A stretch of 64,000 nt of DNA from assembly GCA_045602425.1 (NCBI GenBank), contig JAZSBO010000016.1, positions 1 through 64,000 on the forward strand, read 5' to 3'. This document shows positions 62,915 to 64,000 of the stretch, one piece after another. Every line of letters begins with the position of its first letter. Position 1 is the first letter of the stretch. Source of the DNA: RGIG9608 sp045602425. GTDB lineage: Bacteria > Bacteroidota > Bacteroidia > Bacteroidales > Paludibacteraceae. The position numbers and the translations under genes are program-made. The notes under the pieces are model-generated. The model did not search any database, was not told the origin of the DNA, and worked only from the letters and a program-made list of their open reading frames with translations.

Positions 62915-64000
62915 ATGAAAATTTTCAGTGAAGAGTTGGTGGAAAAGGCAGTGAAAGAACTTCACATTGCCGACCTTTCAAAAGCAACCATTGGCGAGGT
63001 GCTACTCGTGGCTCAATATCTCGAAAAAGAAACAGGCATACCCTTTATTCGCATGGACCAAGGCTCGCCTGGCTTACCTGTGAATCAACTTGGTGTTGAG
63101 GCCGAAAAAGCAGCTCTTGATCGCGGAGTGGGCTCGCAATATCCCGCAGCGGCAGGTGTGCCCGAGTTGAAATATGAGGCATCGCGCTTCGTGAAAGCAT
63201 TTCTCAATGTTGATATCTCGCCACGTGCGTGTGTGCCCACTGTGGGTAGCGTAGCAGGGTCGTATGGCTCGTTTATCGCATGTACACAACGCACCCCTGG
63301 AAAAAATAAAGTATTGTTTATCGACCCAGGATTCCCTATCCAAAAATCGCAGTTGCGCATCATTGGTGCTGAATGGGTAGAATTTGATATTTATAGTTAT
63401 CGTGGCGAGGCGTTGCGTGAGAAGCTTGAAAGTGTGATGGCGAGTGGCGATATTGCAGCTATTGTATATTCTAATCCCAATAATCCTGCTTGGATATGCC
63501 TTGAAGATGTCGAACTGAAGATTATAGGCGAACTTGCCACTAAATATGATGTGATTGTGATGGAAGATTTGGCTTACTTCTGTATGGATTTCCGTAGCGA
63601 TATGGGGCACCCATTTGAACCACCATATCCTCCCACAGTGGCACATTATACCGACAATTACATTTTGATGCTTTCATCGTCGAAGATATTCAGCTATGCC
63701 GGTCAGCGCATGGCGTTGACTTGCATCAGCGACAAATTGTTTGACCGTCAATTCCCAGCATTGGCAGAGCGTTATAAAGATGCCGGTGTGTTTGGACAGA
63801 CATTGATTGCATCAATCCTATATATGATTACATCGGGCTGTACGGCTTCAACTCAATATGCCTATGCCGAGATGTTGCGACTATCGACCGAGGGCAAAAT
63901 CAACTTCGTGGAAGATACTCGCGAATATGCTCGTCGTGCCGAAAAAATGAAGAAAATTTTTACCGACAATGGTTTCCACATCATCTATGATTATGATGTG
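62915..64000 (+). CDS. aminotransferase class I/II, partial
   Basis: Open from ATG at 62915 to the window edge (362 codons, no stop). Fold-type I aminotransferase: MDQGSPGLPVNQ near the N terminus, YSNPNNPAW, MEDLAYF (PLP-pyridine-binding Asp) and the PLP-lysine site SSSKIFSYAGQR (about residue 254). Ten bases after iorB, so it probably supplies aryl 2-oxo acids to IorAB. The C-terminal part is beyond the window. Confidence 0.88.
   Translation, partial: MKIFSEELVEKAVKELHIADLSKATIGEVLLVAQYLEKETGIPFIRMDQGSPGLPVNQLGVEAEKAALDRGVGSQYPAAAGVPELKYEASRFVKAFLNVDISPRACVPTVGSVAGSYGSFIACTQRTPGKNKVLFIDPGFPIQKSQLRIIGAEWVEFDIYSYRGEALREKLESVMASGDIAAIVYSNPNNPAWICLEDVELKIIGELATKYDVIVMEDLAYFCMDFRSDMGHPFEPPYPPTVAHYTDNYILMLSSSKIFSYAGQRMALTCISDKLFDRQFPALAERYKDAGVFGQTLIASILYMITSGCTASTQYAYAEMLRLSTEGKINFVEDTREYARRAEKMKKIFTDNGFHIIYDYDV

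Overview
The window is chromosomal DNA of a low-GC member of the Bacteroidota, most likely order Bacteroidales. Supporting evidence: promoters of the TTTG-N19/20-TAnnTTTG type instead of sigma70 -35/-10 boxes, weak ribosome binding sites, and lineage-typical families (GSCFA protein, GT117/DUF2723 protein, FISUMP lipoproteins, a subtilase with a C-terminal T9SS-type sorting domain, KdsA for lipopolysaccharide Kdo, S-type sulfatase). No species can be named from the sequence alone.

Layout. (1) 1-3386: the right end of an integrated mobile element: XRE-type regulator, two coiled-coil proteins, a VapD pair, and a tyrosine integrase next to tRNA-Val(TAC). The other end lies left of the window. (2) 3629-16357: housekeeping genes (GSCFA protein, recG, nadB, GT117 protein, deacetylase, BFN nuclease, TrmH-like methylase, ruvX, def, secG), interrupted by a FISUMP lipoprotein whose leader carries a palindrome and a (CA)19 microsatellite. 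(3) 16442-19510: a lone SF1 helicase-nuclease fusion. (4) 19608-34253: radical SAM/deacetylase/proB run, PgpH-type HD hydrolase, rpe, nucleoside transporter, RsmI-like methylase, TPR/PD40 protein, TonB, rsmE, PfkB kinase, two tRNA-Asn genes. (5) 34382-53196: sulfatase, uvrB, cinA, second FISUMP lipoprotein, DUF389 protein, dusB, comF, GT2, subtilase, xseAB, gyrB, LOG protein, GH16-like protein, kdsA. (6) 53205-59817: an accessory defence island, all on the minus strand: DUF262-HNH nuclease, EcoRI-family adenine methyltransferase, a highly palindromic non-coding segment, a SIR2-HerA pair, and a STAS-like/HATPase pair. (7) 59958-64000: omega-amidase-like nitrilase, iorA, iorB and a partial aminotransferase, a likely amino-acid/2-oxoacid catabolic operon.

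The most interesting unexplained signal is a pair of intergenic structured RNAs (about 27062-27282 and 39892-40096). They share little primary sequence in their helices, but the helices are kept by compensatory changes, and both copies can form a second, mutually exclusive helix that runs into a T-run. Each lies upstream of a small secreted or lipoprotein gene. The next most interesting are the palindromic element inside the defence island, the CA microsatellite leader, and the GH16-like protein whose three catalytic acidic positions are all replaced.
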